From positions 558,001 through 622,000 of the forward strand of contig JAWKVT010000001.1 in the NCBI GenBank assembly GCA_041397865.1: a DNA stretch of 64,000 bases, written 5' to 3'. Every line of letters starts with the position of its first letter. Within the stretch, counting starts at the first letter, position 1. This document shows, one piece after another, positions 26,555-34,359 of this stretch. The stretch comes from TMED27 sp041397865 (GTDB lineage: Bacteria; Pseudomonadota; Alphaproteobacteria; Micavibrionales; Micavibrionaceae). The notes beneath the pieces are model-generated. The model was not told where the DNA came from, made no database searches, and saw nothing but the letters and a program-made list of their open reading frames with translations. The translations under genes and the position numbers were made by a program.

Positions 26555-27541
26555 TCAGGCCGCCAGCGCCGTTTCACCCATAAAAAACGCATCAATCTGC
26601 GCTTTAACCTCATCCGCATCGGCGATCCTGTTAATCTCCGCCCGAAACGCCGCCGCACCGGGAATGCCCGCGATATACCACGCCAGGTGCTTCCGCGCGA
26701 GCGCCACCCCGCTCCGCGTCCCGTAATAGCTCAAAATCGCGTCATAATGCTCCCGGATCAACGCATGCAGTTCCGCCCGTGAAGGCGGCACAGGAATAGC
26801 CTCACCTTTCAAGTGCGCTATCGTATCGCGCAAAACCCAAGGCCTGCCCTGCGCCCCGCGCCCGATCATGACCCCGTCCGCACCCGACGCCTCAAGCGCC
26901 GCCCGCGCATCCTCCGGCCCCATAATATCGCCGTTCACAACCACCGGAATATCCACTGCTTCCTTCACCGCCCGCACAGCCGCCCAATCCGCCGCGCCTT
27001 TATACATCTGGTTGCGCGTGCGCCCATGCACCGTAATCATTTTCACCCCCACATCCTGCGCCCGCCGCGCAAGTTCCGGCGCATTGCGGTTCATCTCGTC
27101 CCACCCAAGGCGCATTTTGACGCTCACCGGCACATCCACCGCCCGCACCGTCGCCGCCATAATCTCCGTCGCCAAAACCTCATCCTGCATCAGCGCCGAA
27201 CCGGAAAACTTGTTCACAATCTTCTTCACCGGACAGCCAAAATTAATGTCGATAATATCCGCCCCGCGCTCCGCATTCATCCGCGCCGCCTCCGCCATCA
27301 CCTCCGGCTCGCACCCCGCCAATTGCACAGCCAGCGGAAACTCCCCATCACACGATGTACTCATCTTCAAAGATTCCCGCGAATGCTGAATCATCGCCCG
27401 GCTGGCAATCATCTCCGAAAACACCAGCCCCGCGCCATAGCGCTTCACAATCCGGCGAAACGGCAAATCGGAAATCCCCGACATCGGCGCCAGAAATACC
27501 GGGTCTTGAATCCCAATATTGCCGATTGAAAACCCTTTCAT
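26555..27541 (-). CDS. dusB: tRNA-dihydrouridine synthase (DusB/NifR3 type)
   Basis: This 328-residue flavoenzyme reduces uridines in the D-loop of tRNAs. Motifs include LAPMSGISDLPFR, the active-site Cys in DINFGCPVKK, KMRLGW, ITVHGRTRNQMY and VVNGDI followed by a GRGAQGRPW phosphate-binding loop. The first residues MKGFSIGNI match the NifR3-like alphaproteobacterial subgroup. It overlaps cutA by 4 bp (ATGA), so the two genes are coupled. The usual downstream ntrBC genes are absent. Confidence 0.93.
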   Translation of the reverse strand: MKGFSIGNIGIQDPVFLAPMSGISDLPFRRIVKRYGAGLVFSEMIASRAMIQHSRESLKMSTSCDGEFPLAVQLAGCEPEVMAEAARMNAERGADIIDINFGCPVKKIVNKFSGSALMQDEVLATEIMAATVRAVDVPVSVKMRLGWDEMNRNAPELARRAQDVGVKMITVHGRTRNQMYKGAADWAAVRAVKEAVDIPVVVNGDIMGPEDARAALEASGADGVMIGRGAQGRPWVLRDTIAHLKGEAIPVPPSRAELHALIREHYDAILSYYGTRSGVALARKHLAWYIAGIPGAAAFRAEINRIADADEVKAQIDAFFMGETALAA

Positions 27542-27849
27542 CGGCGCGTCTCACTTTCAATCCATTGTAAAAAGGCCCGATGGCCGTTCTCAATACTCCA
27601 TGAAACAACACAAGGCACATCATAGCTGTGCAACCCTATAACCCGCTCTTTAACCGCATCAAACAACCCCGCACGGCTTTTATAAATCACAGCCACCTCC
27701 GCCGCACGCTCAACCGCGCCATCCCACCAATACAGACTTTCATGCTCCGGCAAGATATTCGCACAAGCTACAAGCCGCTCTTCAAGCAGAATTTGCGTAA
27801 TCTGCCGCGCCTCTTCACAATTGGGATATGTACAGTAAATAACAATCAT
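27538..27849 (-). CDS. cutA: Divalent-cation tolerance protein CutA
   Basis: The 103-residue protein forms a small trimeric ferredoxin-like fold. Family motifs are IYCTYPNCEEARQI, LLEERLVACANILP, YWWDG, and the C-terminal part containing YDVPCVVS. The ATG at 27849 gives the family's normal length; an in-frame start at 27903 would add 18 residues read through a tRNA-like remnant and is not used. Its role (copper tolerance or signalling) varies between organisms. Confidence 0.9.
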   Translation of the reverse strand: MIVIYCTYPNCEEARQITQILLEERLVACANILPEHESLYWWDGAVERAAEVAVIYKSRAGLFDAVKERVIGLHSYDVPCVVSWSIENGHRAFLQWIESETRR

Positions 27850-27858
27850 AATAAAAAA

Positions 27859-27886
27859 TGGTCTGGCTGAAAGGATTTGACCCCCG
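27859..27886 (-). pseudogene. Degenerate tRNA 3' end (tRNA-Pro-like fragment)
   Basis: On the minus strand the stretch ends CAGCCAG-A-CCA and is preceded by a T-arm-like GGGGGTCAAATCC. It resembles the 3' end of the intact tRNA-Pro(CGG) 100 bp away (GGAGGTTCAAATCC ... CAGCCCG-A-CCA) but has lost one T of the T-loop and base pairing. It may be a decayed tRNA copy or an attachment-site remnant. Confidence 0.4.
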
Positions 27887-27887
27887 C

Positions 27888-27917
27888 GCCGCGAAGCGGG
27901 CAAAGCCCGCGTGCGGC
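27888..27917. other. Strong compound hairpin beside the tRNA fragment
   Basis: GCGGGC-AAA-GCCCGC (27896-27910) is nested within GCCGC (27888-27892) and GCGGC (27913-27917). There is no T run, so it may be a processing or attachment structure rather than a terminator. Confidence 0.5.
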
Positions 27918-27984
27918 TTACTTTTAAACGGAGGTTTAATTCATCCAGCCTGATCCTGCATTTCTATAGTCATTAAGACTTAAA

Positions 27985-28061
27985 TGGTCGGGCTGAGAGG
28001 ATTTGAACCTCCGGCCTCTTCGTCCCGAACGAAGCGCGCTACCAGACTGCGCCACAGCCCG
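27985..28061 (-). tRNA. tRNA-Pro (anticodon CGG)
   Basis: Acceptor CGGGCTG/CAGCCCG, anticodon loop TTCGGGA giving CGG, T-arm GGAGGTTCAAATCCTCT, discriminator A and an encoded CCA. The length is 77 nt with CCA. It forms the left edge of the decayed island that ends at tRNA-Pro(GGG). Confidence 0.95.
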
Positions 28062-28296
28062 CCAATAAAACACAGCCACATACGTCTGTTTGCATTCAGC
28101 TTTAAACGTCCCACCAGCCTATCCGCTAACCCTTGCTCCTGCTAAGGCAGATGGCCTCTGGCCGGAATTTAGATCGTACGGCAAGATCGCACTTTGGAAA
28201 GAATCTGTCAAGAGTCGCGGTAGATGACACAGGCCGGACAAAACCGTTCACTGACTTCAATCACCCGCTAAGTGTAATCAATATTATTGGGTTTGA
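28062..28296. other. Non-coding stretch inside the island, left end
   Basis: I see no open frame of useful length, no RNA gene and no terminator. It separates tRNA-Pro(CGG) from the stop codon of the RTX-like pseudogene. Confidence 0.4.
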
Positions 28297-29039
28297 CTAT
28301 ATTAAGCCCGTGGCTTCTTCCCCAGTCTGAATCACATCCTCAACGCTAACATTTTTGGTCCACTGCAACGTAGCAATATGAACGGCTTCTCCTGCGCCTT
28401 GTCCGTCGGCATCCACAGAAACCATCGTGGAAGATCCGTCATCTGTCAACGAAAGCTGAACAAAATCATTAATAGAATCCTGCAACGGATCATACAGATC
28501 AAGAAAATCAGATATATCCAGACGGTCCCCACCATTCACACTCATGTAGTAGATCGTATCCACTCCGGTATCCCCCCTGACGGAAAACAAAAGTATCAAC
28601 GCCTGATCCGGCTATAAGCTTATCATCTCCATTCCCGCCATATAAAATATTGTTCCCGGAAGAAACGTCAAGATAATCGTTCCCGTCCCCGCCATACAGA
28701 ACAACAGAACCGTTTAAGGCCGCACCCAACTGCGTCACAGACAACACATCACCGTCCGCATCTGTGTCATTGGCCAGAACGTCAATCACAACAGCCGTGT
28801 CTTCCTGTGTCACCGCACCGTCATCCGATGCAATAGGAGTGCTGTTTGGAGGGGCTGTACCACCCACCGATATTGTAATCAGACCTGTGTCTGTACCGCC
28901 CATGTTATCATATATTACATACTCAAAAGTATCCTGCCCCGTAAAACCGGCATCAGGTGTATACATAATTGTTATATCACCCTCACCATTACCACCACCG
29001 GAAGCGCTACCGCCATAACTAATAGACGCATAACGGGCT
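28297..29039 (-). pseudogene. C-terminal remnant of a cadherin-like/RTX secreted protein, frameshifted
   Basis: Reading on the minus strand, the fragment starts inside a cadherin-like repeat (TPDAGFTGQDTFEYVIYD), continues with a second Asp-rich repeat (EDTAVVIDVLANDTDADGD) and RTX-type Gly-Asp repeats (YGGDGNDYLDVSSGNN, YGGNGDDKLIAGSG), and then a type-I-secretion-like C-terminus (TIYYMSVNGGDRLDISDFL). The frame breaks at a run of six C (28572-28577); with five, the phrase DTFVFRQGDTGVDTIYY is continuous. The N-terminus is missing, replaced by a methylase start, so this is a broken gene. The intact protein would have been a large Ca-binding adhesin or exoprotein. Confidence 0.75.
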
Positions 29040-29305
29040 AACCATCTTGTGTGCTCAAGGTTATCATCGTAGTGGCCAAAATCTTTTCGAGTATTGTACG
29101 GCGGATCAATAAATATGCACTTTACTTGCCTAGCGTAGTACGGCAGGAGTGCCTTAAGAGCCTCTAGGTTATCACCCTGTATCAGCATGTTCTCAGCCGC
29201 TGGATCACCATACGACAGATCAGGCACAGCCTCTAGCAGGCGATACGGTACATTCTCAGCCGCCTTAACATCTTTCTCTCTATCCAGCCAGTGTAATATC
29301 GGCAT
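29040..29305 (-). pseudogene. N-terminal fragment of a type III restriction-modification methylase (Mod)
   Basis: The fragment encodes the start of an adenine-specific methyltransferase: a leading MPILHWLDR, then ENMLIQGDNLEALKALLP, and the catalytic DPPY in CIFIDPPYNTRKDF, followed by the YDDNLEHTRW phrase usual in type III Mod proteins. After about residue 88 the frame runs without a break into the cadherin/RTX-like tail. The SAM-binding motif and target-recognition domain are missing, so the protein cannot methylate DNA. No res gene is present. Confidence 0.75.
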
Positions 29306-29537
29306 CTTATACTTATTCTCTCAAACTCAAACCAGCTATAGATAGCTGCACCTGCCTGATAATTCAATGATTTCGAGATTATGCAACATATGACGTTATA
29401 ATCACAGGAGAAATCCAAAAATATCCAGAGGACATTAAGAGTTCTGGGCATGTTACTTGTGCCGCCTTTGTACTATAAAGGGCTCACATTAAATTTAGCT
29501 TCTAAATCAGCCACCTACCATTAATTTATGTAAACAA
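29306..29537. other. Non-coding stretch between island fragments
   Basis: This A/T-rich stretch has no supported gene. It separates the Mod fragment from the small membrane-protein gene and may include the promoter of the former Mod gene. Confidence 0.4.
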
Positions 29538-29852
29538 CTAACCCTCAAATCCTTTGGCTCTAGCCTCGGCTATAAGAGGTAACTGCTTACCGCCATAGCA
29601 CATCTGAATGAAGTCCTGCGCAGCGCGTATCATATCGGCCTCCATATCAATGTTCATATAACTAACGGCGACATTCGCCTCCTCTGCGGTCGCATCATCC
29701 TCCACCAGTATAAGATACCATGCAGCCTTAACTGCCAGTAACCCACGATTGGTCACGAACGGAATTTGAATATTTAACAACCCACCTTTTAATATGCCAT
29801 TCCAGAGCACGTATGCCCCGTACAGCGCGAATATGAATAGAACCCATTCCAT
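29538..29852 (-). CDS. Small membrane protein of a mobile element, unknown function
   Basis: The 104-residue protein starts with a hydrophobic segment (EWVLFIFALYGAYVLWNG) and continues as a soluble, acidic, mostly helical tail (EDDATAEEANVAVSYMNIDM). I do not recognise the family. It starts 2 bp after the stop of the truncated gene upstream, on the same strand, so the two probably belonged to one operon of a phage or integrative element. Confidence 0.55.
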   Translation of the reverse strand: MEWVLFIFALYGAYVLWNGILKGGLLNIQIPFVTNRGLLAVKAAWYLILVEDDATAEEANVAVSYMNIDMEADMIRAAQDFIQMCYGGKQLPLIAEARAKGFEG

Positions 29853-29854
29853 GG

Positions 29855-30172
29855 CTACATCCCTCCCGTTTCATCAATCAATCGGCTCATAGAGCCAGAG
29901 AAATACTCGCAGCCGCTTTCGTTACCGTTCCATTCCCATGTTTCAACATAGTAGCCGTTGGCATCGGTTATCAGTCGGATCATGCAATTCTGGTTATATG
30001 TCTGAGGGACAACCGAGGTCTGATAACCGCTGTAAGACATTCCACCTGCTGAGCCATACACCGAACCAGAGACAGGAGTTCTAACTGTCTGCGCCACGGT
30101 GTAAGTGTTCCCGTAGCCCCATGTGTAAACCTTGCGCCCAGCGATGCTTTGTTCACTATCGGGATACACCGT
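29855..30172 (-). pseudogene. C-terminal remnant of a small envelope protein gene
   Basis: The reading frame from about YPDSEQSIAGRKVYTWGYG to the stop looks like the C-terminal two thirds of a small secreted protein or lipoprotein with Tyr/Gly-rich strands (a YxxWxYG phrase as in SmpA-like lipoproteins) and two Cys (QNCMIRL and SGCEYFSG). Its natural start is missing. The first residues of the open frame up to 30244 are an out-of-frame reading of the integrase gene, so the sequence was joined to the integrase by a deletion. Confidence 0.55.
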
Positions 30173-30926
30173 CCATACAATCCATAGCTTTGACCTCATC
30201 CAGCACAGCCAGAGCATCACCTGACAGCGGTATTGTCCGAGCATGTCCGTTCTTCGTTACAGGGATATGTAGCGTTCTGGCTTCGCAGTCAATCTCATCC
30301 CAGCGTAGCCTTAATATCTCACCCCTCCGCATTCCCGTAGCAATGGCGAAGCATACCAATGACATGGCATACGGATTACGGCTATCCAGTGCGGCATCAC
30401 ATAGCTGTTCATACTCATCTGCGCTAACACGGCGGGTTCGAGCATTATTAACCTTCATCTTCTTGATCTTGCCCAGCGGGTTATTTCTAAGCGGTATATC
30501 CCATTCCCGTTCGGCTATATCAAAGGCGTGTTTGATGATGGATAACTCACGGTTTACCGTTCCAGCCTTTACCTCCTTGAGCCGCTTATCCCGATAGGTG
30601 CTGAAATGCGCTGGGGTTATCTGCGCCAGTGACAGCTTCGCAATCGGTTCACGCATGAACGCCTCCAGAATGTAAGTTTCCGTGTCTGCGCTACGCTTCT
30701 TTATCGTGATTTCATCCCTATAACGCTCTAGCACATCTTTAACCGTGTACTGCGCCAAAACCTTAACAGGCGTATGCAGTTCACCACGATCCGCTTTAAC
30801 TTCGGTATGACGCGCCCATTCCTCTGCGTCTGATTTCTTATGAAATGTGCGACTAGCAGGTGCATAACCTTTACGCCGAACCTGTGCCTCAAACTTGCCG
30901 CTTTTTAACTTCCGTATAGTAGCCAT
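30156..30926 (-). pseudogene. Tyrosine site-specific integrase, C-terminally truncated
   Basis: The 256-residue frame has the N-terminal Arm-type domain (MATIRKLKSGKFEAQVRRKG), the core-binding SAM-like domain (about 60-155) and the first part of the catalytic domain with the active-site Arg in ATGMRRGEILRLRW. It ends soon after GHARTIPLSGDALAVLDEVKAM, before the H-x-x-R box and the catalytic Tyr, where it runs into unrelated sequence. It cannot be an active recombinase. Its 5' end faces tRNA-Pro(GGG), the usual position of an integrase beside its attachment site. Confidence 0.8.
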
Positions 30927-31025
30927 TTAATCCTCCAGTGTGGATATACTGTGGACAGGCTATTTTTATGATTTTATGGAAGTTCTGGTTACAGCTTCAA
31001 CCCGTTGATATACAACAAGTTTAAA

Positions 31026-31102
31026 TGGTCGGAACGAGAGGATTTGAACCTCCGACCCCTTGCACCCCATGCAAGTGCGCTACCAGGCTGCGCCACGTTC
31101 CG
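31026..31102 (-). tRNA. tRNA-Pro (anticodon GGG)
   Basis: Acceptor CGGAACG/CGTTCCG, anticodon loop ATGGGGT giving GGG, T-arm GGAGGTTCAAATCCTCT, discriminator A and an encoded CCA. Its 3' end points into the island and is the likely integration site. The 3' half shares the T-arm with tRNA-Pro(CGG) at the other edge. Confidence 0.95.
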
Positions 31103-31152
31103 TTCCATTTTGAAAACTATCTATAGAAAAAAGCAGGCAAAAGCAAACTTAT

Positions 31153-31713
31153 TCAGGATTTAATAAGCGCCCGTAACTCTTTCAGCTCCGCAACCATCGC
31201 CTGAAGAGCCGAACGCTGCTTCGCGCTCATCCCCGTGCTGGCAGACGTAACCTGACCCTGAACACTCGTCGTAACCTTTTGCTCGTTATTGTTCTGCGGC
31301 GCGCGCGGCTCCTGCAACACAGCCGTCTTGCCTTTTTCCCGCAAAAGCTTCTGCACCCCTTTAATTGTATACCCTTCGGTATAAAGCAAATGATGGATCT
31401 TCTTCAACAACTCCAGATCCTCAGGACGGTAATAACGCCGCCCTCCGCCGCGTTTAAGCGGACGGATCTGCGAAAACTTCGTTTCCCAAAACCGCAGGAC
31501 ATGCTGCTGTACATCCAGAATATCCGCCACCTCGCTAATCGTCCTGAACGCGGAAGCCGACTTACGCACCCGCGGCTTCGCAGCCGCCTCAGGCGTAGCA
31601 TCTTTCCCTGTCAACGGACCTGTAACCTTCTCCGCCACATCATGATGCGCAGCCTCTTCCGCCTGCGTCTCATCTTCAAACGCCCGCCCGCTCTGTGTAT
31701 ATGCCTGACTCAT
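31153..31713 (-). CDS. MerR-family transcriptional regulator
   Basis: The 186-residue protein has a variable Ala/Glu-rich N-terminus, then a MerR-type winged helix (AFRTISEVADILDVQQHVLRFWETKF ... GGGRRYYRPEDLELL, about residues 54-105) and a C-terminal helical region that ends in a short coiled coil. It lacks Cys ligands, so it is not a metal sensor of the classical type. It follows ihfA by 3 bp, as in most alphaproteobacteria (plsX-fabH-ihfA-merR). Its targets are unknown. Confidence 0.88.
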   Translation of the reverse strand: MSQAYTQSGRAFEDETQAEEAAHHDVAEKVTGPLTGKDATPEAAAKPRVRKSASAFRTISEVADILDVQQHVLRFWETKFSQIRPLKRGGGRRYYRPEDLELLKKIHHLLYTEGYTIKGVQKLLREKGKTAVLQEPRAPQNNNEQKVTTSVQGQVTSASTGMSAKQRSALQAMVAELKELRALIKS

Positions 31714-31716
31714 TGC

Positions 31717-32028
31717 TTAAAACCCTCCATGAGTGTCGCCATTGCTAATCCGGTCTTTCAAAACATGCGAAGCGCGGAACACCAGAACCTTGCGCGGCAA
31801 GATCGGAACCTCCACCCCGGTCTTCGGATTACGACCTATCCGCTCGCCCTTTTCACGAATGGAGAAACTGCCAAACGAAGAAATCTTAACGTTCTCCCCC
31901 CGCAACAGCGCATTCGACACCTCATCCAGCACAGCCTCGACAAGATCCGCAGATTCATTGCGCGACAGACCAACCTCTTCATAAACGGCCTCAGCAAGAT
32001 CGGCGCGTGTAATTGTACGACTTTCCAT
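31717..32028 (-). CDS. ihfA: Integration host factor subunit alpha
   Basis: The 103-residue DNA-bending protein forms a heterodimer with IhfB. Motifs are TITRADLAEAVYEEVGLSR, NVKISSFGSFSIREKGERIG, the beta-arm with the Pro in RNPKTGVEVPI, and the C-terminal FRASHVLKDRI. The ATG at 32028 has GGAG upstream; the longer in-frame start at 32184 would add 52 unlikely residues across a repeat and promoter. It is followed directly by the merR gene. Confidence 0.95.
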   Translation of the reverse strand: MESRTITRADLAEAVYEEVGLSRNESADLVEAVLDEVSNALLRGENVKISSFGSFSIREKGERIGRNPKTGVEVPILPRKVLVFRASHVLKDRISNGDTHGGF

Positions 32029-32059
32029 CGGTTTCACTCCCAATTTTGTAAGTAGGATA

Positions 32060-32088
32060 AAACTAGCGGCAGAAAGCCGCCTCGTCAA
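32060..32088 (-). promoter_or_regulatory. Probable promoter of ihfA-merR with a palindromic spacer
   Basis: On the minus strand TTGACG (32083-32088) and TAGTTT (32060-32065) are 17 bp apart, about 32 bp upstream of the ihfA ATG. The spacer contains GCGGC-AGAAA-GCCGC (inverted repeat), a possible regulator site or IHF-independent hairpin. Confidence 0.4.
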
Positions 32089-32156
32089 TCTATCGCTTGA
32101 AGTTAACCCCAAAAAATGATTCAGGATCAAGGACCTAGGGGTCAAAAGCGAACCGC

Positions 32157-32228
32157 GAAGCAAACCCGTAGGGTTTGTTCGCAAACTCTAAAGAAGCAAA
32201 CCCGTAAGGTTTGTTCGCAAACTTTAAA
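32157..32228. repeat. Two tandem 36-bp repeats, each with an internal inverted repeat
   Basis: The unit GAAGCAAACCCGTA(G/A)GGTTTG followed by TTCGCAAACT(C/T)TAAA occurs twice, at 32157-32192 and 32193-32228, with two mismatches. Each unit can form CAAACCC/GGGTTTG (second copy one mismatch). The second unit overlaps the fabH stop codon (32224-32226). The pair lies between fabH and ihfA, so it could act as a transcription-attenuating or RNA-stabilising structure. Confidence 0.85.
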
Positions 32229-33201
32229 AGCGAAGCAATGCGCTGCCCCATGTCAGCCCGCCGCCCATCGCCTCAAGCAAAAGCAGGTCGCCTTCTTTAA
32301 TCCGTCCGTCGCTAACCGCCTCATCCAGCGCCAGCGGAATAGAGGCTGCCGAAGTATTCCCGTGATGGTCCACGCTCACCACAACCTTGTCCATACTCAT
32401 GCCCAGCTTCTTCGCCGTCGCCTCGATAATGCGAATATTCGCCTGATGCGGCACCAGCCAGTCAATCTCCTCGGGAGCAACGCCGTTCTCCTCCAGCGCC
32501 TCATTCACCACATCGGCCATATAAGACACCGCATATTTAAACACCTCGCGCCCCTGCATAATAATATGCCCGGCATTCCCCGTGCTTGACGGCCCCCCGT
32601 CCGTATAAAGCAAATCCCGCTGCTCGCCCTTCGCATAAAGATGCGTCGAATGGATGCCCCGCCCGGAAACACCCTCCTCCGCGGTTTCCTGCCCTTCCAG
32701 CACAACCGCACCGGCCCCGTCGGCAAACAAAACGCATGTTGTGCGGTCCGTCCAGTCAACAATTGAAGACATCTTCTCCGCGCCAATCACCAGCATCCGC
32801 CGCGCCTGCCCCCGCGCAATAAAGTTATCCGCGCTCGCCAACGCATAAACAAAACCCGTACAAACCGCCTGCACGTCAAACGCCGGCCCCGCCGGAATCC
32901 CCAAAGCCGCCTGCACTTTCACCGCAACCGCCGGAAACGTCCGGTCCGGCGTCGTTGTCGCCACAATAACCCCGTCAATATCGCCCGCATCCAGCCCCGA
33001 TCTTTCAAGCGCCTGCCGCCCTGCCGCAATGGCCATATCCCCGGTCGTCTCCCCTTCCCCCGCAATATGGCGCTGCTTGATCCCGCTGCGCTGACTAATC
33101 CATTCGTCACTCGTATCAACAATTTTCTCAAGATCCTGATTCGTCAAAATCTTTTCCGGAAGATACGCACCTGTCGCTTTGATTACTGATTTAATAGCCA
33201 T
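32224..33201 (-). CDS. fabH: Beta-ketoacyl-ACP synthase III
   Basis: This 325-residue enzyme starts fatty-acid synthesis by condensing acetyl-CoA with malonyl-ACP. The catalytic triad is visible: Cys in FDVQAVCTGFVYAL, His in VPHQANIRI and Asn in DHHGNTSAAS. The C-terminal GGGLTWGSALLRF is typical. It starts 6 bp after plsX and belongs to the plsX-fabH pair. Confidence 0.96.
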   Translation of the reverse strand: MAIKSVIKATGAYLPEKILTNQDLEKIVDTSDEWISQRSGIKQRHIAGEGETTGDMAIAAGRQALERSGLDAGDIDGVIVATTTPDRTFPAVAVKVQAALGIPAGPAFDVQAVCTGFVYALASADNFIARGQARRMLVIGAEKMSSIVDWTDRTTCVLFADGAGAVVLEGQETAEEGVSGRGIHSTHLYAKGEQRDLLYTDGGPSSTGNAGHIIMQGREVFKYAVSYMADVVNEALEENGVAPEEIDWLVPHQANIRIIEATAKKLGMSMDKVVVSVDHHGNTSAASIPLALDEAVSDGRIKEGDLLLLEAMGGGLTWGSALLRF

Positions 33202-33207
33202 ATTCTT

Positions 33208-34251
33208 TTATAAATCGCGGGATAAAAACGATTCCTGTTCTGTAAGATTTTCAATATGCCGCGCCACGCGCTCTATATAATTCTGCTCCGCCAGCTTAAC
33301 CGCCAGCACCAGCGCCGAAGAAAACGCCAGCGCATCGCAACCACCGTGACTTTTAACACATAGCCCGTTCAGCCCCAAAAACACCCCCCCGTTATGACGC
33401 CGCGGATCAATCCGGCCCTTCAGACGTTTCAGCGGAAAAAACGCGATCAGAGCCCCCAAAACGCCCAGCGGATGACCCAGCATATACTTCCTGAACAAAT
33501 GATCGGCCAGCTTACCCACGCCTTCCGCCGCCTTCAGCGCAATATTACCCGCATACCCATCGCTGACGATCACATCCACCGTGCCTTTGGTAATATCATC
33601 TCCCTCGACAAAACCGTAATACCGGCCCGGAAAATCAATCTCCGACAGCATCGCCGCCGCGCTGCGCACATGATCCGGCCCCTTCATCTCTTCCGAACCG
33701 ACATTCAGCAACCCTACGCTCGGCGTGGGAATATCCCTGTACACCTTTGCAAACACGCTCCCCAGCACCGCAAACTGCACAAGATTCTCCGCATCCACCA
33801 GAACATTCGCCCCCAGATCCAGCATAACCGCCTCCCCCTTAAAGGTCGGAAACGTACTGGCCAGCGCGGGCCGGTGAATCCCCGGCAAAGGCTTCAGCAC
33901 CACTTTCGCCAAAGCCATAAGCGCCCCGGTATTTCCCGCAGAAACAACCGCATCCGCATGCCCCTCCTTAACCGCTTCAATCGCCATACGCATAGAGCTA
34001 CCCTTGCTCGCACGCAAGGCCGCCGAGGGCTTCTCATCCCCGCGAATCACCTTGTCCGTATGAACAACCCGGCTCACAGCCTTAAGATCGGCATATTTAT
34101 CTAAAAGCGGCCAGATTCTGTCTTCCTGCCCGTAAATCTGAAAACGCAAACCCGGATGTTTTTTCAAAACCAGCGCCGCCCCCGGAATTACGCTTTCCGG
34201 TCCGTAATCGCCGCCCATGGCGTCAAGAGCTATCGTAACGGGTGATGACAC
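33208..34251 (-). CDS. plsX: Phosphate acyltransferase PlsX
   Basis: This 347-residue enzyme turns acyl-ACP into acyl-phosphate for phosphatidic-acid synthesis. Motifs are ALDAMGGDYGPESVIPGA, ASKGSSMRMAIEAVKEGHADA, VSAGNTGALMALA and VEGDDITKGTVDVIVSDGYAGNIALK. The start is GTG at 34251, with AAAGGA about 9 bp upstream. It is separated from rpmF by an intrinsic terminator, so the plsX-fabH unit must have its own promoter or rely on read-through. Confidence 0.95.
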   Translation of the reverse strand: MSSPVTIALDAMGGDYGPESVIPGAALVLKKHPGLRFQIYGQEDRIWPLLDKYADLKAVSRVVHTDKVIRGDEKPSAALRASKGSSMRMAIEAVKEGHADAVVSAGNTGALMALAKVVLKPLPGIHRPALASTFPTFKGEAVMLDLGANVLVDAENLVQFAVLGSVFAKVYRDIPTPSVGLLNVGSEEMKGPDHVRSAAAMLSEIDFPGRYYGFVEGDDITKGTVDVIVSDGYAGNIALKAAEGVGKLADHLFRKYMLGHPLGVLGALIAFFPLKRLKGRIDPRRHNGGVFLGLNGLCVKSHGGCDALAFSSALVLAVKLAEQNYIERVARHIENLTEQESFLSRDL

Positions 34252-34276
34252 AAAGCCATGTCCTTTATGACTGAAA

Positions 34277-34303
34277 CAGAAAAGCCCTGTGCTGCAGGGC
34301 TTT
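34277..34303 (-). terminator. Intrinsic terminator after rpmF
   Basis: AAAGCCCTG (34281-34289) and CAGGGCTTT (34295-34303) form a 9-bp stem with a 5-nt loop. On the minus strand it is followed by TTTCTGTTT. It sits between rpmF and plsX. Confidence 0.7.
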
Positions 34304-34359
34304 CGAATTTTGACAATATTTACAGCGAAAAGCCAGCGTTAAAGCAAAAGCAAAAAGCC

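Noticed and set aside
27859..27960. Possible selenocysteine-type or other unusual tRNA
   Set aside because: A 5' acceptor-like CAGGCTG and a long G/C hairpin can be aligned, but there is no D-arm, the T-loop is damaged and the anticodon arm is not convincing. A degenerate remnant is more likely.
28297..31102. Intact prophage or functional restriction-modification system
   Set aside because: Only a truncated integrase and the first third of a Mod protein are present. There are no res, capsid, terminase or tail genes.
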